A stretch of DNA of 64,000 nt from Phytohabitans sp036906915 (GCF_036906915.1 NZ_JBAKHX010000004.1:62001-126000); one strand, 5' to 3'. Shown: positions 26,671 through 35,467, counted from the first letter of the stretch. The notes: a model not told the origin generated them from the letters alone. Numbers and translations: made by a program.

Positions 26671-27745
26671 CCACCCGGTCGGTGGTAGGGCTGGACTGGC
26701 AGGTCAGCACGTATCCGGCGGCCAGCTCGTCCGGCTCCAGGGCGTAGTTGCGGGCCATCACCACCGCGCCCTCGACCACCTTGGCCCGGCAGGTCGAGCA
26801 CACGCCGCCCTTGCACGCGTACGGCAGCTCGCCGCGCACCCGTAGCGCCGCGTCCAGTACCCGCTCCCCCGGCGCCATCGTGAAGTTGGACGACCGGCCG
26901 TCCAGCAGGATGGTGACCTGGGCGCCGCCGGCACCCTGGTCGGGTTCGGGGCGGCGCGGCGGTGCCGGAGCGTCCTCCACGTGGAAGAGTTCAATGTGGA
27001 CGTGAGCGGAGCCCAGCACGGCCTTGGCGTCCATCACCAGGCCGTGCGGTCCACAGAGGAACCACTCGTCCACGTCGGACAGATCGAGGGCCTCGACCAG
27101 CGCGGCGAGCCGGTCCGCGTCGATGCGCCCGGAGAGCAGCCGGGCATCCTGCGGTTCCCGCGACAGCACGTGCACGACGTGCAGCCGGTCCGGGTACCGG
27201 TCCTTAAGGTCGCTCAGCTCCTCGGCGAACATGACGCTGCGCGCGTACCGGTTGCCGTACAGCAGCGTGAAGCGGCTGCCCGGCTCGGTGGCCAGCGCGG
27301 TCGCGACCAGCGACAGCACCGGGGTGATGCCCGAACCCGCGACGACCGCGCCATAGTGCCGGACCCGGTCCGGCGCGAACGCCGTGGTGAAGTGCCCGAG
27401 CGGCGGCAGCACCTCGACCGCGTCGCCGGGACGCAGGGTGCGGGCGGCGAAGCCGGAGAACGCGCCGCCGGGGATCTCCTTGACCCCGATTCGCAGCCGG
27501 CCCGACGCTGCCAGCTCCGCGGGCGTCGAGCAGAGGGAGTACGACCGGCGCACGTCATCGCCGTCCGAGCCGACCCGCCGCACGGTGAGATGCTGCCCAG
27601 CCCGGAACCCGAACGCCTCCCGCAGCTCCGGCGGCACCGCGAAGGTCACCGCCACCGCGTCGTCGGTGATCCGGTCGACGGCCGCGACGGTGAGCGGATG
27701 GAAAACCGGGCGCCGCCGCACCGGCCGCGTGATGGTGACGGTCAT
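26651..27745 (-). CDS. paaE: Phenylacetyl-CoA epoxidase, NADPH reductase subunit
   Basis: This is the reductase that feeds electrons to the PaaA di-iron centre (364 residues). The N-terminal part is a ferredoxin-NADP reductase module: FAD site RRSYSLCS, then GSGITPVLSLVATAL and LLYGNR for NADPH. The C-terminal plant-type 2Fe-2S domain has CKGGVCSTC and a final Cys in LTCQSSP. It is the last gene of the paaABCDE operon, 22 bases after paaD. Its end abuts the aldo/keto-reductase remnant. Confidence 0.95.
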   Translation of the reverse strand: MTVTITRPVRRRPVFHPLTVAAVDRITDDAVAVTFAVPPELREAFGFRAGQHLTVRRVGSDGDDVRRSYSLCSTPAELAASGRLRIGVKEIPGGAFSGFAARTLRPGDAVEVLPPLGHFTTAFAPDRVRHYGAVVAGSGITPVLSLVATALATEPGSRFTLLYGNRYARSVMFAEELSDLKDRYPDRLHVVHVLSREPQDARLLSGRIDADRLAALVEALDLSDVDEWFLCGPHGLVMDAKAVLGSAHVHIELFHVEDAPAPPRRPEPDQGAGGAQVTILLDGRSSNFTMAPGERVLDAALRVRGELPYACKGGVCSTCRAKVVEGAVVMARNYALEPDELAAGYVLTCQSSPTTDRVVIDYDA

Positions 27746-27767
27746 GCGCCGCCTCCCGCAGCCGTCA

Positions 27768-28229
27768 TCAGAGTGCCTTCACGTGGTCGAAGGGCTCGGC
27801 ACAGGCCCGGCAGCGCCACAGCGCCTTGCAGGCGGTGGAGCCGAAGCGGCTGAGCTGCTCGGTATCGGGCGATCCGCAGCGCGGGCAGCGGACGGTGAGA
27901 CTCAGCCTGACGGGACCGGCGCGGTGCGGCGGCGCGATCCCCGCCGCCGCGAGCTTCGCCCGGCCGGAGTCGCTGATCCAGTCGGTGGTCCAGGCCGGCG
28001 CGAACACGGTCTCGACGGCGACGTCCCGGTATCCGGCCGCACGCACTGCCGCCTGGACGTCTGCCCGGATAACGTCCATGGCCGGGCAACCGGTGTATGT
28101 GGGCGTGATGGTGACGGTCACCCGCTCACCGTCGACCCGCACGTCCCGCAGGATGCCCAGCTCTTCGATGGTCAACACCCGCAGTTCGGGGTCGACCACC
28201 GCGGCGGCGGCCTGCCGTGGTGTCACCAT
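27768..28229 (-). CDS. paaD: Phenylacetate degradation protein PaaD (Fe-S assembly/maturation)
   Basis: This 153-residue protein has an N-terminal DUF59/MIP18-like domain (VVDPELRVLTIEELGILRDV ... YTGCPAMDVI) and a C-terminal zinc- or iron-sulfur-binding ribbon (CPRCGS and CRAC). The paa family gene is needed for maturation of the epoxidase but is not part of the final complex. The ATG at 28229 overlaps the paaC stop by seven bases. A GTG one codon later would give the common GTGA overlap. The frame extends upstream only as a shadow of paaC. Confidence 0.93.
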   Translation of the reverse strand: MVTPRQAAAAVVDPELRVLTIEELGILRDVRVDGERVTVTITPTYTGCPAMDVIRADVQAAVRAAGYRDVAVETVFAPAWTTDWISDSGRAKLAAAGIAPPHRAGPVRLSLTVRCPRCGSPDTEQLSRFGSTACKALWRCRACAEPFDHVKAL

Positions 28230-28918
28230 TTCGCCCCTGGGTACGCCCGGTGCAGCACCTGCATCTCGGCGAGCAGGTACGACAGGTGCTCGGTGTGGAC
28301 GCCCGACCGCCCGCCGGTCGGCGCCCATCCGTCGTCGGCCGGGCGCACCAGCGTCGCCTCGTCGAGGACAGGCTCGACGATCGCCAGCCAGTCGGCCCGG
28401 CTGACCTCGCCGGCGGTCAGCTCGTGCGTGTACGGCCAGACCTGGTCGACGGCGTCCTGCATGCGCCGGTGCGACTCCTCGGTGCCATCGCCCAGGCGGA
28501 TCGTCCACTGTGAACCGTGGTCGAGGTGGTACGCGGACTCCTTGCGGGTCTTGGCCGCGATGGCGGCGAGCCGTTCGTCGGGCCCGGCGGCGAGCGCCGT
28601 ATAGAGCGGCAGTTGGTACGCGGACAGGAAGAGCAGCTTGGCCATCGTGACCGCGAAGTCGCCGTTGGGCAGCTCGACCAGCAGGCAGTTGCGAAAGTCG
28701 CGATCGTCGCGCTGGTAGGCCAGCGTGTCCTCGTCCTTGCCGAGGGACTCGCCAGCGTAGCTCAGCAGTAGTCGCGCGGCGCCGAGCTGGTCGAGCGCGA
28801 TGTTGGCGAGGGCGACGTCTTCTTCCATCTCGGGTGAGCTGGCGTGCCACTCGGCGAATCGCTGCGCCGCGATGAGCGCGTCGTCACCGAGTTGCAGAAG
28901 GCGCTCGACGTCGCTCAC
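28223..28918 (-). CDS. paaC: Phenylacetyl-CoA epoxidase subunit PaaC
   Basis: This is the structural ferritin-fold partner of PaaA (231 residues). It has the helical-bundle pattern and motifs EEDVALANIALDQLGAAR and YHLDHGSQWTIRLGDGTEES. It lacks a complete di-iron ligand set, as expected for the non-catalytic subunit. Its start overlaps the paaB stop as ATGA. Confidence 0.95.
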   Translation of the reverse strand: MSDVERLLQLGDDALIAAQRFAEWHASSPEMEEDVALANIALDQLGAARLLLSYAGESLGKDEDTLAYQRDDRDFRNCLLVELPNGDFAVTMAKLLFLSAYQLPLYTALAAGPDERLAAIAAKTRKESAYHLDHGSQWTIRLGDGTEESHRRMQDAVDQVWPYTHELTAGEVSRADWLAIVEPVLDEATLVRPADDGWAPTGGRSGVHTEHLSYLLAEMQVLHRAYPGAKW

Positions 28919-29199
28919 AGGTGCCGCACCCCGTCCGGTACTTCGTAGAACGTGGGGTGGCGGTACACCTTGTCGGCGGCGGGGTCGAAGAAGGCGTCCT
29001 TTTCGTCCGGGCTCGCCGCGGTGATGGCCGTGGCGGGCACGACCCAGATCGACACCCCCTCCTGACGGCGGGTGTAGAGGTCACGGGCATTACGCAGCGC
29101 CATCACGGCGTCGGGTGCGCGCAGGCTGCCGACATGCCCGTGCGACAGACCACGCCGAGGCCTGACGAAGACCTCCCACAACGGCCATTCACCGCTCAT
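28915..29199 (-). CDS. paaB: Phenylacetyl-CoA epoxidase subunit PaaB
   Basis: This small subunit (94 residues) bridges PaaAC dimers. The typical beginning WPLWEVFVRPRRGLSHGHVGSL and the ALRNARDLYTRRQEG segment are present. It starts at the ATG at 29199, overlapping the paaA stop. The longer open frame upstream is a shadow. Confidence 0.95.
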   Translation of the reverse strand: MSGEWPLWEVFVRPRRGLSHGHVGSLRAPDAVMALRNARDLYTRRQEGVSIWVVPATAITAASPDEKDAFFDPAADKVYRHPTFYEVPDGVRHL

Positions 29200-30200
29200 T
29201 TTGCGTGCTTCTTCGCATATGCGGCGGCGGCTTCGCGCACCCAGGCGCCCTCGGCGTGCGCGCGGCGCCGATGCGCGGTCCGCTGCCGATTGCACGGGCC
29301 GTCGCCCGATATGACCCGCTTGAGCTCGTCGTAGTCGGGCTGCGTGTAGTCGTACGCCTGCCGTTGCTCGTTCCACCGCAGGTCGGGATCCGGCAGCGTC
29401 AAGCCGAGCACCTCGGCCTGCTGCACGCACATGTCGACGAACCGCTGCCGCAGGTCGTCGTTGGAGAACCGCTTGATCTTCCACGCCATCGACTGCTCGG
29501 AGTGCGTCGAGTCGGCGTCGGGCGGCCCGAACATCGCGAGTGACGGATACCACCAGCGGTTCACCGCGTCCTGCGCCATGGCTTTCTGGCCACCGGTGCC
29601 GTGGGCGAGTGTGTGCAGGATCTCGTAGCCCTGCCGCTGGTGGAACGACTCCTCCTTGCAGATCCGGATCATCGCCCGCGCGTAGGGGCCGTACGAGCAG
29701 CGGCACAGCGGCACCTGGTTGACGATCGCGGCACCGTCGACCAGCCAGCCGATCGCGCCGACGTCCGCCCAGGTGAGCGTCGGGTAGTTGAAGATCGAGC
29801 TGTACTTCTGCCGGCCTTCCAGCAGCATTTGGACCAGTTCGTCACGGCTCACGCCTAGTGTCTCGGCGGCGGCGTACAGGTACAGGCCGTGCCCGGCCTC
29901 GTCTTGGACCTTGGCGAGCAGGATGGCCTTGCGCTTGAGCGAGGGCGCTCGACTGATCCAGTTGCCTTCGGGCTGCATGCCGATGATCTCGGAGTGGGCG
30001 TGCTGAGCGATCTGCCGGATCAGCGTCTTACGGTAGGAATCCGGCATCCAATCGCGCGGCTCGATCTTCTGATCGGCCTCGATCACCGCGGTGAAGTAGT
30101 CGTCGAGCCCTTCACTGCCGACGACCCGGCGCCCGGCGGCGTCCCGGAGCGCCTCCTCAGCAGCCTCGACCTCATCCAGAAGTCCATCGTTCCCGTACAC
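29196..30200 (-). CDS. paaA: Phenylacetyl-CoA epoxidase catalytic subunit PaaA
   Basis: This di-iron oxygenase forms the ring-1,2-epoxide of phenylacetyl-CoA (334 residues). Di-iron ligands are visible in the bundle: AKVQDEAGHGLYLYAAAE and ICKEESFHQRQGYE. HAHSEIIGMQPEGNWI and NYPTLTWADVGAIGWLVDGAA are also characteristic. I chose the GTG at 30200 (YGNDGLLDEVEAAEE), since PaaA normally begins MYGN and GGTGG precedes it. An ATG ten codons upstream lacks a ribosome-binding site. The downstream ring-opening and beta-oxidation genes are not in this window. Confidence 0.95.
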   Translation of the reverse strand: MYGNDGLLDEVEAAEEALRDAAGRRVVGSEGLDDYFTAVIEADQKIEPRDWMPDSYRKTLIRQIAQHAHSEIIGMQPEGNWISRAPSLKRKAILLAKVQDEAGHGLYLYAAAETLGVSRDELVQMLLEGRQKYSSIFNYPTLTWADVGAIGWLVDGAAIVNQVPLCRCSYGPYARAMIRICKEESFHQRQGYEILHTLAHGTGGQKAMAQDAVNRWWYPSLAMFGPPDADSTHSEQSMAWKIKRFSNDDLRQRFVDMCVQQAEVLGLTLPDPDLRWNEQRQAYDYTQPDYDELKRVISGDGPCNRQRTAHRRRAHAEGAWVREAAAAYAKKHAK

Positions 30201-30351
30201 CCCACCAGTGTTACAGCTGAAGTGATGCACGGCCAGCGGGTGTCACAAAATCCACTGTTGGTAGTCGATCAACTACGGCATGGCGTATCCGGGTTCTGGA
30301 CGTAGACTCCACGGGTCCATCCCTCCGGCTACACCCCTGGAAACACCCCCC

Positions 30352-31314
30352 ATGCGCCCTCGCGTGATCATGCTGTTCACGATCGCGGCGATCGTCCTCG
30401 GTGGATTCGTACTCGTACCCGCCGCGTTCGCCCGACTCGGGCGAGACGAGCCCGACGCTGCCCCGGCGCCGGCGGCATCGCCGTCGACCTCGCCGTCGGC
30501 TGAGGCGACGACGCCGAAACAGAATCCGACACCCAGACCGACACCGGACGCCGAAAACCGAACCACCCTGGCCGCTGGACCCGTAGAGGTTGATGTGGAT
30601 GGTTTCTTCGGGTGGGCGCTGCTCGACCGCGCCACCGGCACGATCGCCGGGTCGAAGAACATCTCCGCCACCAGTTCCACCGAGTCGATGATCAAGATCT
30701 GGCTCGTCTCCGACTACCTGCGCCGCGCCGCCGAGCGGGGCGAAAAGCCGTCGGCCGAGCGGCTCGCACAGGCCAGCACAGCGATCCGGGACAGCAACGA
30801 CGACGCCGCGCAGTCGCTGTACGTGGCGGGCGGCGGCGACCCGGTGGTCACCCGCATGATCTCCATCTGCGGGCTGACCGACACGAAGATCGGCCGGTCG
30901 GGCTGGTGGAGCTACACCCAGATGTCGCCGCGCGACGCGGTGCGTCTCGGTGACTGCGTCAAGAAGGGCACAGCCGCTGGCCCGCAGTGGACCGGCTGGG
31001 TGCTGAACGAGATGGCGCGCGTGCGCGGTACGACGGCCGACAAGGACCAGCACGAAAAGTCCGGCGGCGGTCGCTGGGGCATCATCGACGGCCTGCCCGA
31101 CGAGATCGTCAAGCGAGGCGTCGGCATCAAGAACGGCTGGACCCGGATAGGCGCGGATGGCATGTGGCACCTCAACTGCCTAGCGGTGGCAGACGACTGG
31201 GTGCTGGCCGTCACGACCCGCTATCCGATCGAGTACGGGCTCGACTACGGAGCCAATGTGTGCGCGAGTGTCGCGAGGCAGCTCGTGACGCAAACCCCCG
31301 AAACGAAGGGCTAA
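30352..31314 (+). CDS. Secreted class-A beta-lactamase-fold protein, first of a tandem pair
   Basis: This exported protein of 320 residues has an N-terminal hydrophobic segment (LFTIAAIVLGGFVLV), a Pro/Ser/Thr-rich linker to about residue 75, then a serine beta-lactamase/DD-peptidase fold. The nucleophile motif is SMIK (Ser112-Lys115). The second motif reads SND rather than SDN (148-150), and the KTG position reads KNG. The substrate may be peptidoglycan-related or none. True beta-lactamase activity is doubtful because of the altered motifs. The next gene is a paralogue eight bases downstream, so the two are co-transcribed. A start 24 codons earlier is possible but would bury the membrane segment. 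Confidence 0.75.
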   Translation: MRPRVIMLFTIAAIVLGGFVLVPAAFARLGRDEPDAAPAPAASPSTSPSAEATTPKQNPTPRPTPDAENRTTLAAGPVEVDVDGFFGWALLDRATGTIAGSKNISATSSTESMIKIWLVSDYLRRAAERGEKPSAERLAQASTAIRDSNDDAAQSLYVAGGGDPVVTRMISICGLTDTKIGRSGWWSYTQMSPRDAVRLGDCVKKGTAAGPQWTGWVLNEMARVRGTTADKDQHEKSGGGRWGIIDGLPDEIVKRGVGIKNGWTRIGADGMWHLNCLAVADDWVLAVTTRYPIEYGLDYGANVCASVARQLVTQTPETKG

Positions 31315-31322
31315 CCGACACG

Positions 31323-32246
31323 ATGGCTAGTTCGCGGCGGCGTTCCCGTTCCCGCTCCGGTTCCGGCAAGGCGCTCTGGTGGCTGCTCAGCGTCGTCACC
31401 GTCGCAGGGCTCGCGCTCGCCGGCGTCGGACTCCGGACGCTGCCCGGCTCGCCGCTGTCGGCCAGCGCGGCTGGTTCGAACACCGGCACGACGAGATCGT
31501 CGGGCTCATCGGGCTCGCCCACCCCGTCGCCGAGCCCGTCCCTGCCGCCGCTCGCGATCCAACCCGCCAGCATCACGCTCAACGTCGAGGGCGACTTCTC
31601 GTGGGCGATGATCGACCGCCGAACCGGAAAGATCTCCGGCTCGAAGAACATGGCCACGACCAGCAGCACCGCCTCGATGATCAAGGCGTGGATCGGTGCC
31701 GACTACCTGCGCCGCGCGGCTGAAAACGGCCAGACGCCCAGCAACCTGCGCATTGAGCAGCTCCGCATCATGATCCGAGACAGCGACAACAACGCGGCGC
31801 AGACCCTCTGGGGTCAGGTCGGCCGCGCAGCCTCCACGCAGCGGATGATCAAGATGTGCAAGCTCACCGACAGTAAGGCGAACTCCAACTGGAGCATCAC
31901 CGCCCTGTCGTCCCGCGACACCGCCCGCCTCGGCGCCTGCATCGCCGACGGCCGCGCCGCCGGCAAGAAGTGGACGAACTGGCTGCTCGACGAGATGCGC
32001 GCGGTACGCGGCGTCGGCGACTTCGGCATCCGCAAGGCGTTTCCGGACGACGTGTCCTCGACGATCGCCATCAAGAACGGCTGGGTGGTCCGTGACGCTT
32101 CCGGCGAGTGGGAGGTCAACTGCCTGGCGATCGGCGACAAGTGGGCGCTGGGCGTGATGACCCACTACCCGGCGAACCTCGGCTACGAGTACGGCGCCAA
32201 GATCTGCAAGGACGTGGCGACGAAGCTCAAGACGCCGACGGCCTAA
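31323..32246 (+). CDS. Secreted class-A beta-lactamase-fold protein, second of a tandem pair
   Basis: This is a 307-residue paralogue of the preceding protein with the same plan: an Arg-rich N-terminus, one membrane helix (ALWWLLSVVTVAGLALAGV), a Ser/Pro linker and the serine-hydrolase domain. It keeps SMIK (Ser118-Lys121) and a canonical SDN (154-156) but again has KNG instead of KTG. Both copies share GLTDTK/KLTDSK and a conserved Cys pair. The TAA stop overlaps the stop of the convergent mqnA gene by four bases (CTAA). Confidence 0.78.
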   Translation: MASSRRRSRSRSGSGKALWWLLSVVTVAGLALAGVGLRTLPGSPLSASAAGSNTGTTRSSGSSGSPTPSPSPSLPPLAIQPASITLNVEGDFSWAMIDRRTGKISGSKNMATTSSTASMIKAWIGADYLRRAAENGQTPSNLRIEQLRIMIRDSDNNAAQTLWGQVGRAASTQRMIKMCKLTDSKANSNWSITALSSRDTARLGACIADGRAAGKKWTNWLLDEMRAVRGVGDFGIRKAFPDDVSSTIAIKNGWVVRDASGEWEVNCLAIGDKWALGVMTHYPANLGYEYGAKICKDVATKLKTPTA

Positions 32247-33082
32247 GGAAGGACGAACTCCGGGCCGTGGTCCGGTAGCGGAGGAGTCTTGCCCAGCACC
32301 GCCGCGCGCTGGGCGAACTCGCGCAGCCCGGCGACCTGGCGCTCACCCAGCGAAAAGTCGAGCACCCGGAAGTACGAGGCGAGCGTCGCGGCGTCGAACG
32401 GCTCCCAGCGCGCCGCGCTCGCCGCCACCTCGTCGAGCTCGGCCAGGCACAGGTCGCGCGAGCGCAGGAACGACCCGTGCACCTCTTTCACCAGGCCGGG
32501 GTGCGCGTCGGCGAACTCGCGCCGGACCGCCCAGACCGCGAACACCATCGGCAGGCCGGTCCACTCCCGCCACGCCTGGCCGAGGTCGGTGACGGACAGG
32601 CCGCGGCGGGGCGCCTCGTACAGGGCCCGCAGCGCCGTATCGCCGATGAGCACGCCAGCGTCCGCTTCGAGCAGCATCTGGGTCAGGTCGGGCGGGCAGC
32701 TGAAGTACTCCGGGTTGGCCCCGTACCGCTCCGCGAGCAGCATCTGGGCCAGCAGTACGCCCGTGCGTGAGGTGGAGCCGAGAGCCACCTTCGCGTTGTC
32801 GAGGTCGGCGAGCGGCCGGGTGGAGACCAGGTTGACGGAGAGCACCGGCCCGTCGCTGCCCACCGCGAGATCCGGCAGGAGCAGCAGGTCCTCGGCGTTG
32901 CGTAGGTACTCGACCAGCGAGATCGGCCCAATGTCCAGGTCGCCGGCCACGAGGGCGGCGTTCAACCGGTCCGGGGAGTCCTTGTGCAGCTCAACATCGA
33001 TAAGCGCGCCCGAGCGCATCAAGCCCCAGTAGATCGGTAGGCAGTTCAGAAACTGGATGTGGCCGACTCGCGGACGCCTCAT
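32243..33082 (-). CDS. mqnA: Chorismate dehydratase
   Basis: This is the first enzyme of the futalosine menaquinone pathway. It dehydrates chorismate to 3-enolpyruvylbenzoate. The fold is that of a periplasmic-binding protein, without a signal peptide. The N-terminus RPRVGHIQFLNCLPIYWGL and the later DIGPISLVEYLRN, SRTGVLLAQMLL and GVLIGDTALRAL are family hallmarks. The length, 279 residues, is normal. I chose the ATG at 33082; an in-frame GTG three codons upstream is possible. Its 5' end overlaps the half-MFS frame by about 90 bases, which is unusual. Confidence 0.93.
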   Translation of the reverse strand: MRRPRVGHIQFLNCLPIYWGLMRSGALIDVELHKDSPDRLNAALVAGDLDIGPISLVEYLRNAEDLLLLPDLAVGSDGPVLSVNLVSTRPLADLDNAKVALGSTSRTGVLLAQMLLAERYGANPEYFSCPPDLTQMLLEADAGVLIGDTALRALYEAPRRGLSVTDLGQAWREWTGLPMVFAVWAVRREFADAHPGLVKEVHGSFLRSRDLCLAELDEVAASAARWEPFDAATLASYFRVLDFSLGERQVAGLREFAQRAAVLGKTPPLPDHGPEFVLP

Positions 33083-33749
33083 GATCCCCACCGTATCGGC
33101 CGCTTCCGGGCGCGGGTCGGGCAGTCACCTCGGAAGTGGCCGACCGCACCTTTGGCGCCACCAGAAGCACCACGAGCAGCCCGGCCAGCCCGCAGGCGGC
33201 CACGAGCGGCCTCGGGTCGAAGCGTTCGAGCAGCAGGCCACCGGCGAGGAACCCGAAGATCCCGGCACCCTGGATCGCCGCGCCCTGCGCCGCGAACGCC
33301 CTCCCGCGGTCCGCCGCAGGCACCCAGTTCGCCATGATCATGGTGCTGAAGACGTTGAGCCCGCCGTTGAATACGCCGCCGAACAGCCATAACGGCACCA
33401 GCCAACCCCAGCTGGGCACCGCCGCACCGGCCAGGACCGCGACGCAGCACAGGCCGAGCATCAGCGTCAGCCCGTTGACCAGCGCGCCGTCGCCCCGCGC
33501 CCGCCGCGCCGGCCGGGCAAGCAGCCAACCGCCCGCCAGCATGCCGGCCGTCCAGGTCGCCTGGACCACCCCGAACACGGTCGTCGAACTGCCCAGCGTG
33601 TCCCGGATGAAGAAGACCTCGACGACGTTCACCGCACCGGCCCCGGCCACCGTCCCGGCGATCGCCACGGTCATCGCCAGCACGATCGGGTCCTGGCGCA
33701 ACCGCCAACCGGGTCCGGGCACGCCGGCCGCCGCCGGCTTGGCCTTCAT
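32991..33749 (-). pseudogene. C-terminal half of an MFS transporter
   Basis: The 252-residue product has only about six helices (ILAMTVAIAGTVAGAG, VQATWTAGMLAGGWLL, LTLMLGLCCVAVLAG, WLVPLWLFGGVFNGGLNVF, GIFGFLAGGLLL, LVAACGLAGLLVVLLV). The region between helices 2 and 3, GGWLLARPARRARGD, and PAADRGRAFAAQGA fit the second half of a macrolide-efflux-type MFS protein. The N-terminal six helices are missing, and an in-frame stop lies 16 codons upstream. The frame also runs into mqnA, so its natural stop seems lost. A strong AGAGGAGG does precede the ATG at 33749, so a half-size product may still be made. Confidence 0.6.
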
Positions 33750-33943
33750 GCCACCTCCTCTTCGTGTACTGAGCAGCAGCCCCCGCCGCGGGTGCTAGGC
33801 GCGGCGATGCGGGAGTTTGGTCGAGCCGTACAAACGGCGGAACCGGATGACCGGCGCACCCGAGGGCGCCCGGACGGTCACGGCGCAATTCCTGGCGGTC
33901 CCGACCGACTGACGAGCCCGGCGCCATCGCCCGCGTCCTGGTA

Positions 33944-33982
33944 GTACTACAAACAGTTTGTAGTACAAGCTGTTTGTAGTAC
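33944..33982 (+). promoter_or_regulatory. Triple GTACTACAAAC/GTTTGTAGTAC operator-like repeat
   Basis: GTACTACAAAC (33944-33954) and GTTTGTAGTAC (33956-33966) form an 11-bp palindrome around one base. A third half-site, GTTTGTAGTAC, repeats at 33972-33982. The last half-site ends nine bases before the GTG of the ATPase gene, with no ribosome-binding site between. The element probably overlaps the promoter of a leaderless transcript. It is A/T-rich compared with its surroundings. Confidence 0.7.
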
Positions 33983-33991
33983 ATTCGATCT

Positions 33992-35377
33992 GTGGCAATC
34001 ATCGGACGCGCGACCGAACTGGCGGAGCTGGAGACGGCGTGGGCTCGCGCCAGTTCCGGCGCGCCGGAACTGGCGGTCGTTTGGGGACGCCGCAGGGTCG
34101 GTAAGACGTACCTGTTGAGCCACTTCGCCGATCGCAAGCGCTCCGTCTACTTCACCGCAACCCGTCAGGACACCGACGACCGCCAGCTGCACCGGTTCGC
34201 TGAGGCTCTACGCGAGCAGCTCGGCGACGAGGTGGCAGACCTCGCGCCGTCCACGTTCCCCTCCTGGGAAGCGGCGCTGCGGTTCGTAGCGGGCCTTGCC
34301 CGCGTGGAGCCCTTGCTAGTGGTGCTCGACGAGGCCCCACGCCTAACCGGCGGTCATGCGGACTTCGCAGACACGGTTTCTGCAGTGTGGGAGAACCACA
34401 TCAAGAGCCAGCGACTGATGCTGGTGCTTACCGGCTCGGCAGTTGCGGTGATGGAGCACATGCTGGGTCCTCAGGGGGGCTTGCACCGCCGGGCCGGAGT
34501 CGAGCGGCGCATGGACCCTTTTCCACTTGTCGACGCGCGCGCATTTCAGCCCGACCTGTCGCCGACGGAGCTTATCGAGGCATATGCGGCCTGCGGCGGC
34601 TATCCATTGCACCTGGATCGCTGGTCAGCACAACGGTCCGTCGACGAAAACCTCGACGAAATGGCTTTCACCCCAGGCGGACTACTTCTTCGCGACGCTC
34701 CGGACATCCTCTCCGAAGATCTGGACTGGCGCGGGGGATACGAACGCGTCCTCACCGCTATGGCAGGCGGTGCACGGCGGCGGTCCAAGATCGCAGGGCG
34801 AGCGCAGCAGCGTATCGACTACACCCTCGACCGGCTACGCCGTGCCGGTTACGTGCGTGTGGTCCGTTCACTCGGCAGCGCCGGCTCGCCCGATCCTCTC
34901 TACGAAATCGCCGACGACTACCTCGCGTACTGGTTCGCGGTACTGCGCGATGACGCAGATCTAATCGACGGCGGCCAAGGCGCGGCTGTCAGGCGACGGA
35001 CCTTTGGGCGCTGGCAGACGCACCTAGCCAGAGTCTTCGAGCACGCGGCCCGTAGTCACGCCCAGCGACTGGTGGCGACTGGCGAGTTCCCCAGCGACAC
35101 CATCATCGGCCGATGGTGGAAGGACGAGACCGTCGAGATCGACGTGCTCGGGCTGACTGGTGATCAGCCCGCCTTCGTAGGAGAGTGCCGATGGCAGACC
35201 AAGCAACTTACCCAACGAGACCTCAGTGAGCTGCAGCGCCGAGCCGCCCATTTGCCGCCACCGGGTTCCGCTGGGCTCATATTCGCATTCTGGTCCCGTG
35301 GCGACGCGGACGAGACGTTGGCCAGCCATCCCGAAGTCCGTACGTTCACGCCCGCTGATGTCGTCGGCGCTGGTTAA
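33992..35377 (+). CDS. Archaeal-type ATPase with DUF234 C-terminal domain
   Basis: This is a 461-residue protein. The N-terminal AAA/STAND-like ATPase has Walker A GRRRVGKT (32-39) and Walker B LLVVLDEA (about 109-116). A winged-helix region follows (about 265-300, RIDYTLDRLRRAGYVRVVRS). The C-terminal DUF234 domain resembles a PD-(D/E)xK nuclease: EIDVLG (Asp384) and FVGECRW (Glu398), with Arg400 where the catalytic Lys usually is. Members are often called ATP-binding proteins; their function is largely unknown, and nuclease or defence roles are speculative. GC is visibly lower than in neighbouring genes, the promoter carries its own repeats, and the flanking MFS gene is truncated. These are signs of insertion. 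Confidence 0.8.
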   Translation: MAIIGRATELAELETAWARASSGAPELAVVWGRRRVGKTYLLSHFADRKRSVYFTATRQDTDDRQLHRFAEALREQLGDEVADLAPSTFPSWEAALRFVAGLARVEPLLVVLDEAPRLTGGHADFADTVSAVWENHIKSQRLMLVLTGSAVAVMEHMLGPQGGLHRRAGVERRMDPFPLVDARAFQPDLSPTELIEAYAACGGYPLHLDRWSAQRSVDENLDEMAFTPGGLLLRDAPDILSEDLDWRGGYERVLTAMAGGARRRSKIAGRAQQRIDYTLDRLRRAGYVRVVRSLGSAGSPDPLYEIADDYLAYWFAVLRDDADLIDGGQGAAVRRRTFGRWQTHLARVFEHAARSHAQRLVATGEFPSDTIIGRWWKDETVEIDVLGLTGDQPAFVGECRWQTKQLTQRDLSELQRRAAHLPPPGSAGLIFAFWSRGDADETLASHPEVRTFTPADVVGAG

Positions 35378-35467
35378 TTCGGTGGAGAGGGCAATCGGGG
35401 ACGCGTAGGGTGGAGGGCCGCTTGACGGCCGAGGTGAGTAGCACCGCATTGGACGTCCCCGCGCCGC

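Noticed and set aside
30231..30351. PaaR-type operator between paaA and the serine-hydrolase gene
   Set aside because: A short GTAGT-N6-ACTAC symmetry is present, but only five bases pair and no known site matches.
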